Below are positions 7,136 through 15,662 of a stretch of 21,053 nucleotides of DNA, piece by piece. This DNA comes from Methylococcaceae bacterium (lineage in GTDB: Bacteria > Pseudomonadota > Gammaproteobacteria > Methylococcales > Methylomonadaceae). Both the position numbers and the translations under genes were made by a program. The stretch is from the NCBI GenBank assembly GCA_021647585.1, contig JAKIUK010000067.1, forward strand, positions 1-21,053, in the 5' to 3' direction. The first letter of the stretch is position 1. Each line of letters opens with the position of its first letter. The notes under the pieces were generated by a model that saw only the letters and a program-made list of their open reading frames with translations, did not search any database and had not been told where the DNA came from.

Positions 7136-9427
7136 CTATTCTATGCCTGTTTTATCTTGTAATGCAAGAGAAGTGGTAATATTACCACTTTTAATCACAG
7201 TAGACAGGTTTTGATTAGAGGGGACTAGTAACTTTTGATTGTTTTGTTTTAGATATTGAATATAGAAAAGTGTTGGCCCATCACCTGGATAGATACGTTC
7301 TAACTCTAGCCATGCATCTAATGCTTCTGACCATTGTTGTTGTTTAAATAAATTCAGCGCTTTAGTAAAATCAGCAACTATTGTTGTGGTGCTTGAGTTT
7401 TGTAGGTCACTCTTTTTACCCATCAATTCATAAATATGAATGGGGTTTGTTTTACCTTTTAATAAAAAGACGCCTAGTTCTCGAGTAAAAAAAATGTTTA
7501 AGTCATTAATAACATTGGAGGAAACTAATATTCGTGTCCCTAACAGCTTATTTAAGCCTTCAATCCGGGTTGCTGTATTGACCGTATCGCCTACTGCTCG
7601 ATATTCATAGTGATAATCAGCCCCCACATTACCCAAACGTATATCTCCAAAATGTAAACCTATACGGGTTGGCAATTGATCTGGCTGAAAATCGTTAAAC
7701 TGGTCTATTGCCGTTAAAATTTCTAAGGCTGTTAAGCAAGCATGGGATCTGTGTTGTTGTTCATGAACTGCCCTTGGCCATATGGCAAACATGGCATCAC
7801 CTAAAATATCAGAAATTATTCCCTGATATTTTTTTACGAGCGGGAACATGACTCCATAATAAGCATTCATTAAATCATTTAGTTTCTGCGGGTTCATGCT
7901 TTCTGATAGTGCTGTATATTGACCTGCATCGGTTGCCATACAGACGCCTTGCATTAGTTCTCCATAGAGATTCATCGAGCTTGCATTATGTTGAGTGGTA
8001 ATAGAACTAACAACATCACCTGGCAAATAGAGACTAAATGCTTTTTGCATATTTTTATGATCTTTTCGACCCTTAAAAAAATGCGATATTGATTTCATCA
8101 TTAAAACAAATAGAGTCAATAATATAATGGGAGTAAACAAAGGTAACCAGATATAAGTATTGACAAATATTTCGTATGCTAAGTATAAATAGGCCATATT
8201 TAATGCTATAACTAAACTAACAGCTTTTTTATACGAAGAAAAACAACAAATACTGATGAGTAAGAGACTCCAGCCAAACACAAGAAAAAACTGGTACAGA
8301 GGATAAAGAGGTTTTACCCATGAATTATCAATTAGATTTGCAACGGCTGTAGCTGCGATTTCTATAGGACTGGAAACTTCACTGTTATTAGTTGAAAAAA
8401 CGGTATAAAGCCCTTGACTTTTTTCAGGCTCTATATTTTCAGAGTATCCTATTAATACAATTTTATTTTTAAAAATATCAGGTTTCAAAATATCACTGAT
8501 GAGCGCCTGATAAAAAGGAATCGTAGGAATATGACCAGACCTACCATAATGGTTAATATATAAACTACTATCTGAAACTTTCAACATGGCTACCCATGAT
8601 TTTAGCAACTGTTTTTTAGTATCCGAATAGTTTGCCTGGTTTATTAAATGACTAAACTTGAGTAACGAAGGGGCATTATTAATAAGTTCTGTTTGTATTC
8701 TTTGAATGGCTTCAACAACATCTGTTTTATCTGCAAACTGTTGAAATGTCTCGGGAAACCTGAAATTAGATGGGGCATTTAGCTGATAAAGTAATTGAAC
8801 AATCTCTTGGTATGTTTGTTTAAAAATATAACTTTGGAATATAGCCACAGGAAATGTAGCAATATCGCCCGCACTTTTTTTAGTAGTCCAAAATTGTTTA
8901 ACAGTAGAGGCAGTTTTTGGAAGTAGAAAAGGAGCCGAGCCTAAGGCTGCCTTTTCAAAAACCGGAAGTGAATCAACAATACTTTCATAAGATAGATGAC
9001 TGGTTGAGTCATTAGTTTTGATTTTATTTCTTTTTAAATAATTACTAAGGATGATATTTTTGCCATCATCTATTGCTTTTGCTAATAACTGGTCATTATT
9101 TTTATCCCTAACCTCATCAAAAATCATATTAAATGCAATGACAGAGGGGTTTTGTTGGTTTATTTTTTCTATTAACTGAGCATAGAAAGACCGTGGCCAC
9201 TTTTCTGGGTTTTCCGGTAAATGTAAAATTTCTGCCGATAATTTATCAATACTGACAATAATGACTTTTTCCGAAGGCAGTCTTTCCCCCCTTATTTTAA
9301 ACAACCAGGATAAGCCAAACTCTTCTTCAAGAAAAGTGCCGGATGGCGTTAAGCTGAACAACGCAATACATCCAGCAATCAATAAGATAGTTGAATAGGT
9401 CTTAATTACCTTGGTGTAATTACCCAT
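7136..9427 (-). CDS. CHASE2-domain class III nucleotide cyclase
   Basis: A 763-residue inner-membrane sensor cyclase. One N-terminal membrane segment (about 10-28) is followed by a periplasmic CHASE2 domain (about 35-365; KVIIVSIDKLSAEIL, WPRSFYAQLIEKI, KNKIVLIGYSEN). Three closely spaced membrane helices follow (about 375-450), then a cytoplasmic class III cyclase domain (about 485-655) and a short TPR-like tail (about 680-730). The metal-binding aspartates are present in ATDAGQYTALSE and ILGDAMFAIW, as are the catalytic Asn and Arg of VNTATRIEGLNK. By eye, the two purine-choosing positions differ from ordinary adenylate cyclases: Asp where Lys precedes the GD motif, and Arg (YEYRAVGD) where Thr or Asp is usual. 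The product should therefore not be assumed to be cAMP. It sits between the hydrolase-like lipoprotein and the FecR fusion, which suggests it reads a periplasmic signal. Confidence 0.88.
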   Translation of the reverse strand: MGNYTKVIKTYSTILLIAGCIALFSLTPSGTFLEEEFGLSWLFKIRGERLPSEKVIIVSIDKLSAEILHLPENPEKWPRSFYAQLIEKINQQNPSVIAFNMIFDEVRDKNNDQLLAKAIDDGKNIILSNYLKRNKIKTNDSTSHLSYESIVDSLPVFEKAALGSAPFLLPKTASTVKQFWTTKKSAGDIATFPVAIFQSYIFKQTYQEIVQLLYQLNAPSNFRFPETFQQFADKTDVVEAIQRIQTELINNAPSLLKFSHLINQANYSDTKKQLLKSWVAMLKVSDSSLYINHYGRSGHIPTIPFYQALISDILKPDIFKNKIVLIGYSENIEPEKSQGLYTVFSTNNSEVSSPIEIAATAVANLIDNSWVKPLYPLYQFFLVFGWSLLLISICCFSSYKKAVSLVIALNMAYLYLAYEIFVNTYIWLPLFTPIILLTLFVLMMKSISHFFKGRKDHKNMQKAFSLYLPGDVVSSITTQHNASSMNLYGELMQGVCMATDAGQYTALSESMNPQKLNDLMNAYYGVMFPLVKKYQGIISDILGDAMFAIWPRAVHEQQHRSHACLTALEILTAIDQFNDFQPDQLPTRIGLHFGDIRLGNVGADYHYEYRAVGDTVNTATRIEGLNKLLGTRILVSSNVINDLNIFFTRELGVFLLKGKTNPIHIYELMGKKSDLQNSSTTTIVADFTKALNLFKQQQWSEALDAWLELERIYPGDGPTLFYIQYLKQNNQKLLVPSNQNLSTVIKSGNITTSLALQDKTGIE

Positions 9428-9469
9428 CAGTTAACTGATTCAAATTTTAAGGATAAAAAGAATACTAAC

Positions 9470-10729
9470 TTAATCTATTGTCTCTATCCATTGACAACGT
9501 TCTTTTACGAGATCATTTGTGTTGTCATTGCCTATCCCTTTTGCAATTAAACCAACCACTCTGTCATCAGTATCATAGCCAATATGTGCATCCATAGGGT
9601 TTGCTAACTTTCCTAAACCAAAAACATCATAGACAAAAGCAACGTTGATATTCACATTTGTAACCTCTATACATAATCTTGAGTCAAGATATTTTTCAAC
9701 AAAACCTGGGGGAATAGCGTAACTTAATATATCGTTAGGATCACTAAATGCAATAATCGGTGTTTTGGTAAGCATCCGTTTAGAGTATTTTTCGCCTTTT
9801 GGATCACAATATGCATGCTTTTGATTGCTTTCTGCAGGTAACTTTCTGCCTAATTGCAACATAGGGAGTTGATTAGACATCATATAAATGGGGATGGTTT
9901 TCTTTTTCAGCTCGGACTTAACTGTCTTTTGATACATGTCGTCATCGTCATCATTCGTACTTTGTCCGAGAGCAGAGGTAATACGCTCTACTCCATCAAT
10001 GGTTATTCTGCTACCTAAACTATGCGAAATAAATGCATATTCATCATTTATTATGGCTGAAATATCGGGCAACACACAAGATTTCCCTTCTCCCTCTGGC
10101 AGTTCACCCCAATTTCCATAGGTCATCCAGCAAAAGGATTGAGTAAACGCGAGTAGTATATCTTCTCTGCTCTCGCCTAAATAAATGATCGGATCTGGCC
10201 CCGTATCATTTGAAAACCGTTTCATTAAATCATTTACTTCGGTTCGTCTAAATGAGTATTGTCCTGAGTTATCGTATGCTAAGACTTCTTTCTCTTTTGC
10301 CGTTATCTCTGACCAGGTTAATTCATAAAATATTAACTCCTGTGATCTATCTTTACTCAAAAAACGATTGATTCTTAAATTTCCTAGAGGAATATCAGGT
10401 AACTCTGGGTCAGATAATTTAATGTCTTTATGGGCTCTTGAGGTAACTGTTAAATCCAGTTCTTTAGCTAATTTTTCAAAAAACTCTGTTGAATATCCAG
10501 GTTTATGGTCTCCTACCCCATGCACCATCAGAACTTTCATTTTACCTTTATTATTATTCAGATAAGGTTTTAAGCCAGCAAACTCAGCCCCCCAAACTTC
10601 ACACATTCTAGTGTCTTGCGCCTCTTGTTTTTCAAGAAAAGCCTCTGTCACTCCTTTACCTAAACTAGAACAACCCGAAAGTATCAAGCCTGTCATACCA
10701 AAAATTATTATTTTTTTTAAATTTATCAT
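9470..10729 (-). CDS. lipoprotein with alpha/beta-hydrolase signature
   Basis: A 419-residue protein. The lipobox LILSGC places the lipidated cysteine at residue 20; the following SSLG gives no Asp+2 retention signal, so outer-membrane sorting is likely. The hydrolase features are a beta-strand then HG turn (VLMVHGVGDHKPGYS, about 65-80), a nucleophile elbow FISHSLGSRITIDG (about 232-245; Ser in H-S-L-G-S), and later acidic and histidine candidates (FSDPNDILSYAIPPG, MDAHIGYDTDDR). This resembles esterase or lipase-like folds; the substrate is unknown. It is the first gene of the minus-strand cluster, 42 bp before the cyclase, and divergent from tolC with a 112-bp shared promoter region. A link with the cyclase and FecR fusion is inferred from gene order only. 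Confidence 0.7.
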   Translation of the reverse strand: MINLKKIIIFGMTGLILSGCSSLGKGVTEAFLEKQEAQDTRMCEVWGAEFAGLKPYLNNNKGKMKVLMVHGVGDHKPGYSTEFFEKLAKELDLTVTSRAHKDIKLSDPELPDIPLGNLRINRFLSKDRSQELIFYELTWSEITAKEKEVLAYDNSGQYSFRRTEVNDLMKRFSNDTGPDPIIYLGESREDILLAFTQSFCWMTYGNWGELPEGEGKSCVLPDISAIINDEYAFISHSLGSRITIDGVERITSALGQSTNDDDDDMYQKTVKSELKKKTIPIYMMSNQLPMLQLGRKLPAESNQKHAYCDPKGEKYSKRMLTKTPIIAFSDPNDILSYAIPPGFVEKYLDSRLCIEVTNVNINVAFVYDVFGLGKLANPMDAHIGYDTDDRVVGLIAKGIGNDNTNDLVKERCQWIETID

Positions 10730-10791
10730 TATTATTTTAAAATGTTTTAAACAACGGATTGTATTTACTTTTTTATAAAAACAGACTATCT

Positions 10792-10820
10792 TCTACAGTT
10801 AACAGGACACCTATTATAAT
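10792..10820 (+). promoter_or_regulatory. possible sigma-70 promoter for the TolC-family gene
   Basis: TATAAT at 10815-10820 matches the consensus -10 exactly. TCTACA at 10792-10797 matches the -35 consensus at 4 of 6 positions, with a 17-bp spacer. It lies 21 bp before the ATG in the divergent intergenic region. The surrounding sequence is AT-rich, so chance matches are likely. Confidence 0.35.
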
Positions 10821-10841
10821 TTAGTTATTAAAACATTAAAA

Positions 10842-12161
10842 ATGATTCTAAATAAATTTAAATCAATTGCTCTTTTAACCCTTTGTGCACTCTGCTCTCA
10901 AGTAAGCGCACAAGACCTAATTGAAACTTTTCAACTTGCTTATAAAAATGACCCAAACCTAAAAAGATCTCATTATTCTCAACTATCAGTTGCAGAAACA
11001 AGATCTCAAAGTATTGGACAAATGTTACCTACTATTTCTGCTTCAGCAACCAGTAGCCGTAATCGTCTTAATAATAAAAAACAAACCTTTCAAGGTACTG
11101 GTGTCCAAAAATATTGGGATCATGGATTTTCTATTAATCTGGTTCAACCTGTTTTTCATTGGGATCATTGGGTGCAACTTAGTCAATCAGATAATCGAAT
11201 TGCTCAAGCAGATGCTGAATATGAGGCAGAGCATCAAAACTTAATGGTTTTAACTGCTGAAGCTTACTTTAATGTTTTATCTTCACAAGATAATCTTGCA
11301 TTCACACTATCAGAACAAAATGCTATTGAACGCCAACTTGAACAGGCAAAACAACGATTTGATGTTGGCTTAATTGCTATTACCGATGTTTATGAAGCGC
11401 AAGCAGGATTTGATGAAGCAAGAGCAAATCAGATTGAAGCCGAAAATGAGCTGGATGATAGTAAGGAAGCGTTAAGAGAAATTATTGGAGAAAATGAAGT
11501 CGATTTAGTTAGTTTAGAAAAACCAATAGATTTTTCGTATCCAGTCCCAAATGATATTACAAGGTGGGCAAAAAATGCAGAAACTAATAATCTACAACTT
11601 ATAGCGGCATTAAATCAGGTTGAGGTTAAAAGAAAAGATATTTCAATTCAGAAATCTGGACACTTACCCACTCTTGATATTGTTGCAGGTTATAATTTAC
11701 AAGATGTAGACAGTTCTTTTGGCTTACGTGGCGATACTGAGAATGTGGGTTTGCAGCTAAACATTCCTCTTTTTCAAGGCGGTACTGTATACTCCCGCGC
11801 CAAGCAAGCTCAATTTGATTTTCAAGCTGCTAAAGAAGAATTCTCAAGTGTAAAAAGACAAGTTAAACATCAAGTAAGAAATTCTTTTCGTGATGTAGTT
11901 TCCAGCTTAAGTAGAGTAAATGCTTTAAAAGCAACCGTTAGATCAGCAGAAAGTGCATTAAAAGCGACTGAAGCAGGTTTTGAGGTTGGTACTCGTACAA
12001 TGGTTGATATATTGTCAGAGCAAAGAAATTTGTACAGAACCAAAAGAGATTATTCCAGAAGTCGTTATGATTATCTAATTAATGGGATCAAGTTAAAACA
12101 AGCTGCCAGTAGTTTAACTGTGCAAGATTTGGAGCTTGTGAATCAGTATTTAGGTAATTAA
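10842..12161 (+). CDS. tolC: TolC-family outer-membrane efflux/secretion protein
   Basis: A 439-residue homologue of TolC, the trimeric outer-membrane channel-tunnel used by type I secretion and tripartite efflux. It has a signal peptide (residues 1-23, cleavage after VSA). The mature part begins DLIETFQLAYKNDPNLKRS, as in most TolC proteins. Two structural repeats of long helices follow, each with the canonical turn motif: RFDVGLIAITDVYEAQAGFDEA, and later FEVGTRTMVDILSEQRNLY. PVFHWDHW and LNIPLFQGG mark the two beta-strand regions. The length is normal and no defect is visible. No clear Shine-Dalgarno precedes the ATG. Its partner pump or ATPase is not in the window. It is divergent from the envelope cluster and is followed after 88 bp by the tRNA-modification pair. 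Confidence 0.9.
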   Translation: MILNKFKSIALLTLCALCSQVSAQDLIETFQLAYKNDPNLKRSHYSQLSVAETRSQSIGQMLPTISASATSSRNRLNNKKQTFQGTGVQKYWDHGFSINLVQPVFHWDHWVQLSQSDNRIAQADAEYEAEHQNLMVLTAEAYFNVLSSQDNLAFTLSEQNAIERQLEQAKQRFDVGLIAITDVYEAQAGFDEARANQIEAENELDDSKEALREIIGENEVDLVSLEKPIDFSYPVPNDITRWAKNAETNNLQLIAALNQVEVKRKDISIQKSGHLPTLDIVAGYNLQDVDSSFGLRGDTENVGLQLNIPLFQGGTVYSRAKQAQFDFQAAKEEFSSVKRQVKHQVRNSFRDVVSSLSRVNALKATVRSAESALKATEAGFEVGTRTMVDILSEQRNLYRTKRDYSRSRYDYLINGIKLKQAASSLTVQDLELVNQYLGN

Positions 12162-12249
12162 CTAAATATCTATAAGGGTTAGGCTACCAAAAAGACCGCA
12201 GCTAAATTCTATCTATCACTTTTAATCACCCATCCAATTATAACCCCGC

Positions 12250-13290
12250 ATGGATATAGACTATTTAATTATAGGTCAAGGGTTAGCGGGGAGCTTTTTA
12301 GCATGGGAGCTTTTACAGCGCGATCAAAAAGTTATTGTTATAGATAATGATAAAGAAAATGCTTCTTTGATCGCAGCAGGTTTAATAAATCCCGTTACTG
12401 GAATGCGCTTTGTAAAATCTACGGGTGTCGATTATTTACTTCCAACTGCATTAGATTTTTACCAAGGATTGGCCCATTTTTTTCAACAATCATTTTATGT
12501 TGAAAGCCCTATGCTACGAATTTTTCGTAATAATAAAGAATTAATTGCCTGTCAAAAAAGACTTTCTCTATCTAACTATAAACCTTTTTTAGATAAAATA
12601 ATCCCTACATTTTCTACAATTAATGCTCCCATTGGTTTATTAAAACAAAAACAAACAGGGTATTTATTAACTAAACCTTTACTCCATACATTAAAAGCCT
12701 ATTTAATTTCTATCAATTCTTATACTAAAACCGACTTTAACTATGATGATATTAAGTTAGCTCCTGATTTGCAATGGCAACAATTTAAACCAAAGCAAAT
12801 TATTTTTTGTGAAGGCTATCTTGGAATTAATAACCCCTGGTTTTCCTGGTTACCTTTTCAACCCGTAAAAGGTGAAATTATTACGGCAAGTTCATCTAAT
12901 AAAATTATTGATAAACTGCTTAATTATGGGCAGTGGTATATTCCGTTAGATTCCCACCAATTCCGAACAGGAGCTACCTTTGACAGGGATAATTTAGAGA
13001 CTGACATTACATCATCAGCTAAAAAATCGCTTCTTAAATCATTGAATCATGTCTACCCTAGTTTAACACCAGAAAATATTATTCGTCAGCAAGCGGGAAT
13101 CAGACCTACAACTTTAGATAAACAACCGTTTATTGGCCCTCACCCTCATCATTCAGAATTAATTTTTTTTAATGGGTTTGGTGCAAAAGGAAGCTTACAA
13201 ATACCTTGGTATTGCCAATGTCTAGTGGATTATTTACTTTTTCGAAAGCCAATTCCTTCAAGCACTAATATTTTAAGGTACTATGAGTAA
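12250..13290 (+). CDS. FAD-dependent oxidoreductase, MnmC(o)-like
   Basis: A 346-residue DAO-fold flavoprotein with an N-terminal dinucleotide-binding motif (LIIGQGLAGSFLAWELL, about 6-22; acidic strand end VIVIDND). A characteristic IAAGLINPVTGMRF (41-54) and a C-terminal FAD-contact region (QQAGIRPTTLDKQPFIGP, NGFGAKGS, about 283-315) follow. The segment order matches the C-terminal oxidase half of MnmC, which removes the carboxymethyl group from cmnm5(s2)U34 of tRNA to give nm5(s2)U34. It also resembles free-standing homologues found in Bacteroidetes and Bacillus (YurR type). It overlaps the next gene, an MnmM methyltransferase, by 8 bp, which strongly supports a tRNA wobble-uridine role. 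A general amino-acid oxidase function is the alternative. No good ribosome site precedes the ATG. Confidence 0.78.
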   Translation: MDIDYLIIGQGLAGSFLAWELLQRDQKVIVIDNDKENASLIAAGLINPVTGMRFVKSTGVDYLLPTALDFYQGLAHFFQQSFYVESPMLRIFRNNKELIACQKRLSLSNYKPFLDKIIPTFSTINAPIGLLKQKQTGYLLTKPLLHTLKAYLISINSYTKTDFNYDDIKLAPDLQWQQFKPKQIIFCEGYLGINNPWFSWLPFQPVKGEIITASSSNKIIDKLLNYGQWYIPLDSHQFRTGATFDRDNLETDITSSAKKSLLKSLNHVYPSLTPENIIRQQAGIRPTTLDKQPFIGPHPHHSELIFFNGFGAKGSLQIPWYCQCLVDYLLFRKPIPSSTNILRYYE

Positions 13291-13855
13291 GCGAATTTCA
13301 TTAACCACTCAGACACATCAATTTATCAAAAAATATTTAAATACAGGAGATATTGCTATTGATTCAACTGTTGGTAACGGCCATGACACTTTATTTTTGG
13401 CCAGACAGGTTGACAGGAATGGTTTGGTTTTTGGTTTTGATGTTCAACAGCAAGCTATTGAATCAACACAAACGAGATTAGATACCAATTTGTCTTTTAA
13501 AAATAGTACACTATTTAATACTAGTCATGAAAATTTGATTGAATTTATACCCAATCAATATCATGGCAAGGTTAAAGCCATTATGTTTAATTTAGGCTAT
13601 TTACCTGGAAGTGATAAAGCCATAATTACTCAAACAGATTCCACATTATTTTCCCTTAATCAAGCTATTAAGTTATTGGCATCTAATGGAGTTATCACAA
13701 TTATGGCATATCCGGGGCACTCTGGTGGCGACCTAGAAACTAAACAAATTAGATGTTGGTGTAAGCAACTAAATACCGATAAATATGTTATGAAACAAAT
13801 ATATAGCTCTGAAAAAGCTTCTGCTCCTGTGTTATTTACTATTCAAAAAAACTAA
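13283..13855 (+). CDS. mnmM: MnmM (YtqB)-type tRNA wobble-uridine methyltransferase
   Basis: A 190-residue class I SAM-dependent methyltransferase. Motifs: IDSTVGNGHDTLFL (26-39, SAM loop), VFGFDVQ (49-55, acidic ribose contact), FNLGYLPGSDKAI (102-114) and AYPGHSGGDLE (142-152). The NLGYLP-x-x-DK and Y-x-GH-x-x-G-x-x-E combination is diagnostic of the YtqB family (rRNA_methylase in older Pfam naming). YtqB is now assigned as MnmM, which methylates nm5s2U34 to mnm5s2U34 in bacteria lacking the methyltransferase half of MnmC. Its ATG lies inside the end of the upstream flavoprotein gene (ATGAGTAA, 13283-13290), implying translational coupling. The stop overlaps the convergent lpxB stop by 3 bases (13852-13855), leaving no room for a conventional terminator. 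Confidence 0.88.
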   Translation: MSKRISLTTQTHQFIKKYLNTGDIAIDSTVGNGHDTLFLARQVDRNGLVFGFDVQQQAIESTQTRLDTNLSFKNSTLFNTSHENLIEFIPNQYHGKVKAIMFNLGYLPGSDKAIITQTDSTLFSLNQAIKLLASNGVITIMAYPGHSGGDLETKQIRCWCKQLNTDKYVMKQIYSSEKASAPVLFTIQKN

Positions 13856-15021
13856 TTTTTTAACATTGACACGGCTAAATCTGCCATGTTTTTAGAACCA
13901 CCGCCCTGCCCTAGCATCTCCTTTACTTTTGTTAACTCAGTTAACATTTTTTCTCTATACTTAGAATTGTCTAAAATCAAATTTATTTCATCTGCTAAAT
14001 TTTTTTCATTCGCGTCGTTCTGTATTAATTCTTTGACAATTTGTTTACCGGCAATAATATTTGGCAGTCCAATAAATTTAGTAATCACTAGATATTTAGC
14101 TAATAAATAGGTGATTGCTGATAATTTATAAGTGATGACCATAGGTATCTTTAATAAAGAAATTTCCAGTGTAGCGGTTCCCGATGTTGTCATAATCGCA
14201 TCACAACATTGAATGACATCATAAGTCTGGTTTTTTATAACATTGATTTGAATATCATATTTTTCTAAGTAGCTTTGTAAGAGCTCATCACTTATAGAAT
14301 CAGCTTGAGGCAATAAAAATTGAATACCTGCATGTGATTTTGAAATTTTTTCTGCTGCAGCCAACATAACCGGCAGCATTCGATTTATTTCATTATCTCG
14401 ACTACCTGGTAATAGGCCCACAATAGGTTTGTCTGCTTGAAATGAAAATTGAATTAAATTTTCTGTTTTACTGTTATTAGGGCTGACTTTATCGACAGAG
14501 GGGTGACCTACATATTTAACTGGTATATTTTTAGCCTCGTAGTATGCTGTTTCAAAGGGAAAGATAACAGCCATCATATCTATCACTTTACCGTATTTAA
14601 CTACGCGGCCAGGGCGTGATGCCCATACTTGCGGACTGACATAAAACAAGACTTTTATTCCTTGCTGTTTAGCAAAACGAGCTAGTTTAAAATTAAATTC
14701 CTTATAATCTACACAAACTAATAAATCAGGTTCTTCTACCACAATAAGCCGCTTCATTAATTTTAAAGCTCTATGAATTTCTCCAAAATGCTTGATTATT
14801 TCTATTAAGCCTATAACACCAATACCTGAAGAGTCATACTCTATTTCAATTCCGGCTTGTTGCATTTTTACTCCCCCCATCCCTATTCCTTTTATGGAAG
14901 GCAGTTGTTTTTTTAGTTCTAAAAACATATTGGCGGCATGTTTATCTCCAGACGATTCACCTGCGCTAAACATGATTGTTTGGTTGTGGTTTTTAGTCAA
15001 AGGAAAAGAACCATTAATCAA
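13852..15021 (-). CDS. lpxB: lipid-A-disaccharide synthase LpxB
   Basis: A 389-residue GT19 glycosyltransferase that joins UDP-2,3-diacylglucosamine and lipid X to form the lipid A disaccharide at the inner face of the cytoplasmic membrane. Family motifs: GESSGDKHAANMF (21-33), GIGVIGLIEIIK, DLLVCVDYKEFNFKLA, FYVSPQVWASRPGRV, VGHPSVD, GLLPGSRDNEI (about 200-210) and TTSGTATLEISL (about 280). The start is uncertain: TTG 15021 includes the first beta-strand before GESSGD, whereas the first ATG (14973) would begin inside that strand, so I prefer TTG. No clear ribosome site precedes either. Upstream, 34 bp away on the same strand, is a truncated aminotransferase, so the original operon promoter has probably been lost. 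Confidence 0.93.
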   Translation of the reverse strand: MINGSFPLTKNHNQTIMFSAGESSGDKHAANMFLELKKQLPSIKGIGMGGVKMQQAGIEIEYDSSGIGVIGLIEIIKHFGEIHRALKLMKRLIVVEEPDLLVCVDYKEFNFKLARFAKQQGIKVLFYVSPQVWASRPGRVVKYGKVIDMMAVIFPFETAYYEAKNIPVKYVGHPSVDKVSPNNSKTENLIQFSFQADKPIVGLLPGSRDNEINRMLPVMLAAAEKISKSHAGIQFLLPQADSISDELLQSYLEKYDIQINVIKNQTYDVIQCCDAIMTTSGTATLEISLLKIPMVITYKLSAITYLLAKYLVITKFIGLPNIIAGKQIVKELIQNDANEKNLADEINLILDNSKYREKMLTELTKVKEMLGQGGGSKNMADLAVSMLKN

Positions 15022-15055
15022 TGATATTTTTGAGAGTTCTATTGGACTTGCATTA

Positions 15056-15662
15056 TTATTTCGTTAAAACTCCATGAATAACAGCAACAATTTTTTTAAT
15101 TGTCTTATCTGATAATGATGGGCAGATAGGGAGTGAAAAACAGTTAGCAGAAACAGATTCAGTTATGGGTAAAGACAGTCCAGCACAGTCGTCTTTAAAT
15201 ACATTCTGTTGATGGAGTGGAACGGGATAATAAACAGCACAGGAAATTAGTTTATCCTGTAGTGCCTGCATAACTTCGTCACGTCGATCACATAATAATG
15301 TGTATTGATGATAAACATGCTTCCCTACTCCATCTTCATAGGGTGTTGTTAATGGTAAATCAGCTAATAATTCAGAATACAAATGTGCAGCATTTCTTCG
15401 GGCATTATTATATTGGTCAATACGCTTTAGCTTTGCTCTTAATACTACGGCTTGCATATCATCTAAACGGCTGTTATAACCAATTATATCATGGTAATAG
15501 CGCACGTCAGAGCCATGATTATGCAGCATTTTTAAACTCTTTGCTGTTTCATCAGAATTTGTGACGACTAGCCCTCCATCACCAAAAGCACCTAAATTTT
15601 TACTGGGGAAAAAACTATATCCAGAAGCGTTTCCAATTGACCCAGTTTGCTTTTTGTTAATT
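15056..15662 (-). pseudogene. 5'-truncated DegT/DnrJ/EryC1 (WbpE-like) sugar aminotransferase
   Basis: The roughly 200 C-terminal residues of a PLP-dependent nucleotide-sugar aminotransferase (family length about 370). The PLP lysine region SFFPSKNLGAFGDGG is present, followed by MLHNHGSDVRYYHDIIGYN, SRLDDMQAVVLRAKLKRID, HVYHQYTLLCDRRD, AVYYPVPLHQQNVF and LPICPSLSD. The motif set resembles WbpE and related enzymes of UDP-2,3-diamino sugar or O-antigen synthesis. Family likeness ends at NKKQTGSIGN (about 15,655-15,662); beyond that the frame is antisense to a DUF2784 gene. Without the N-terminal half it cannot form a normal active site. Its stop lies 34 bp before lpxB, so the two were probably co-transcribed. 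Confidence 0.85.

Noticed and set aside
9428..9437. Palindrome CAGTTAACTG just upstream of the cyclase ATG as an operator
   Set aside because: A single 10-bp palindrome in AT-rich DNA with no second copy elsewhere in the intergenic regions; chance is sufficient.
15561..15659. N-terminal 30 codons of the ATG-started DUF2784 frame
   Set aside because: They are the antisense of the aminotransferase PLP-lysine region, so the ATG there is not the native start.
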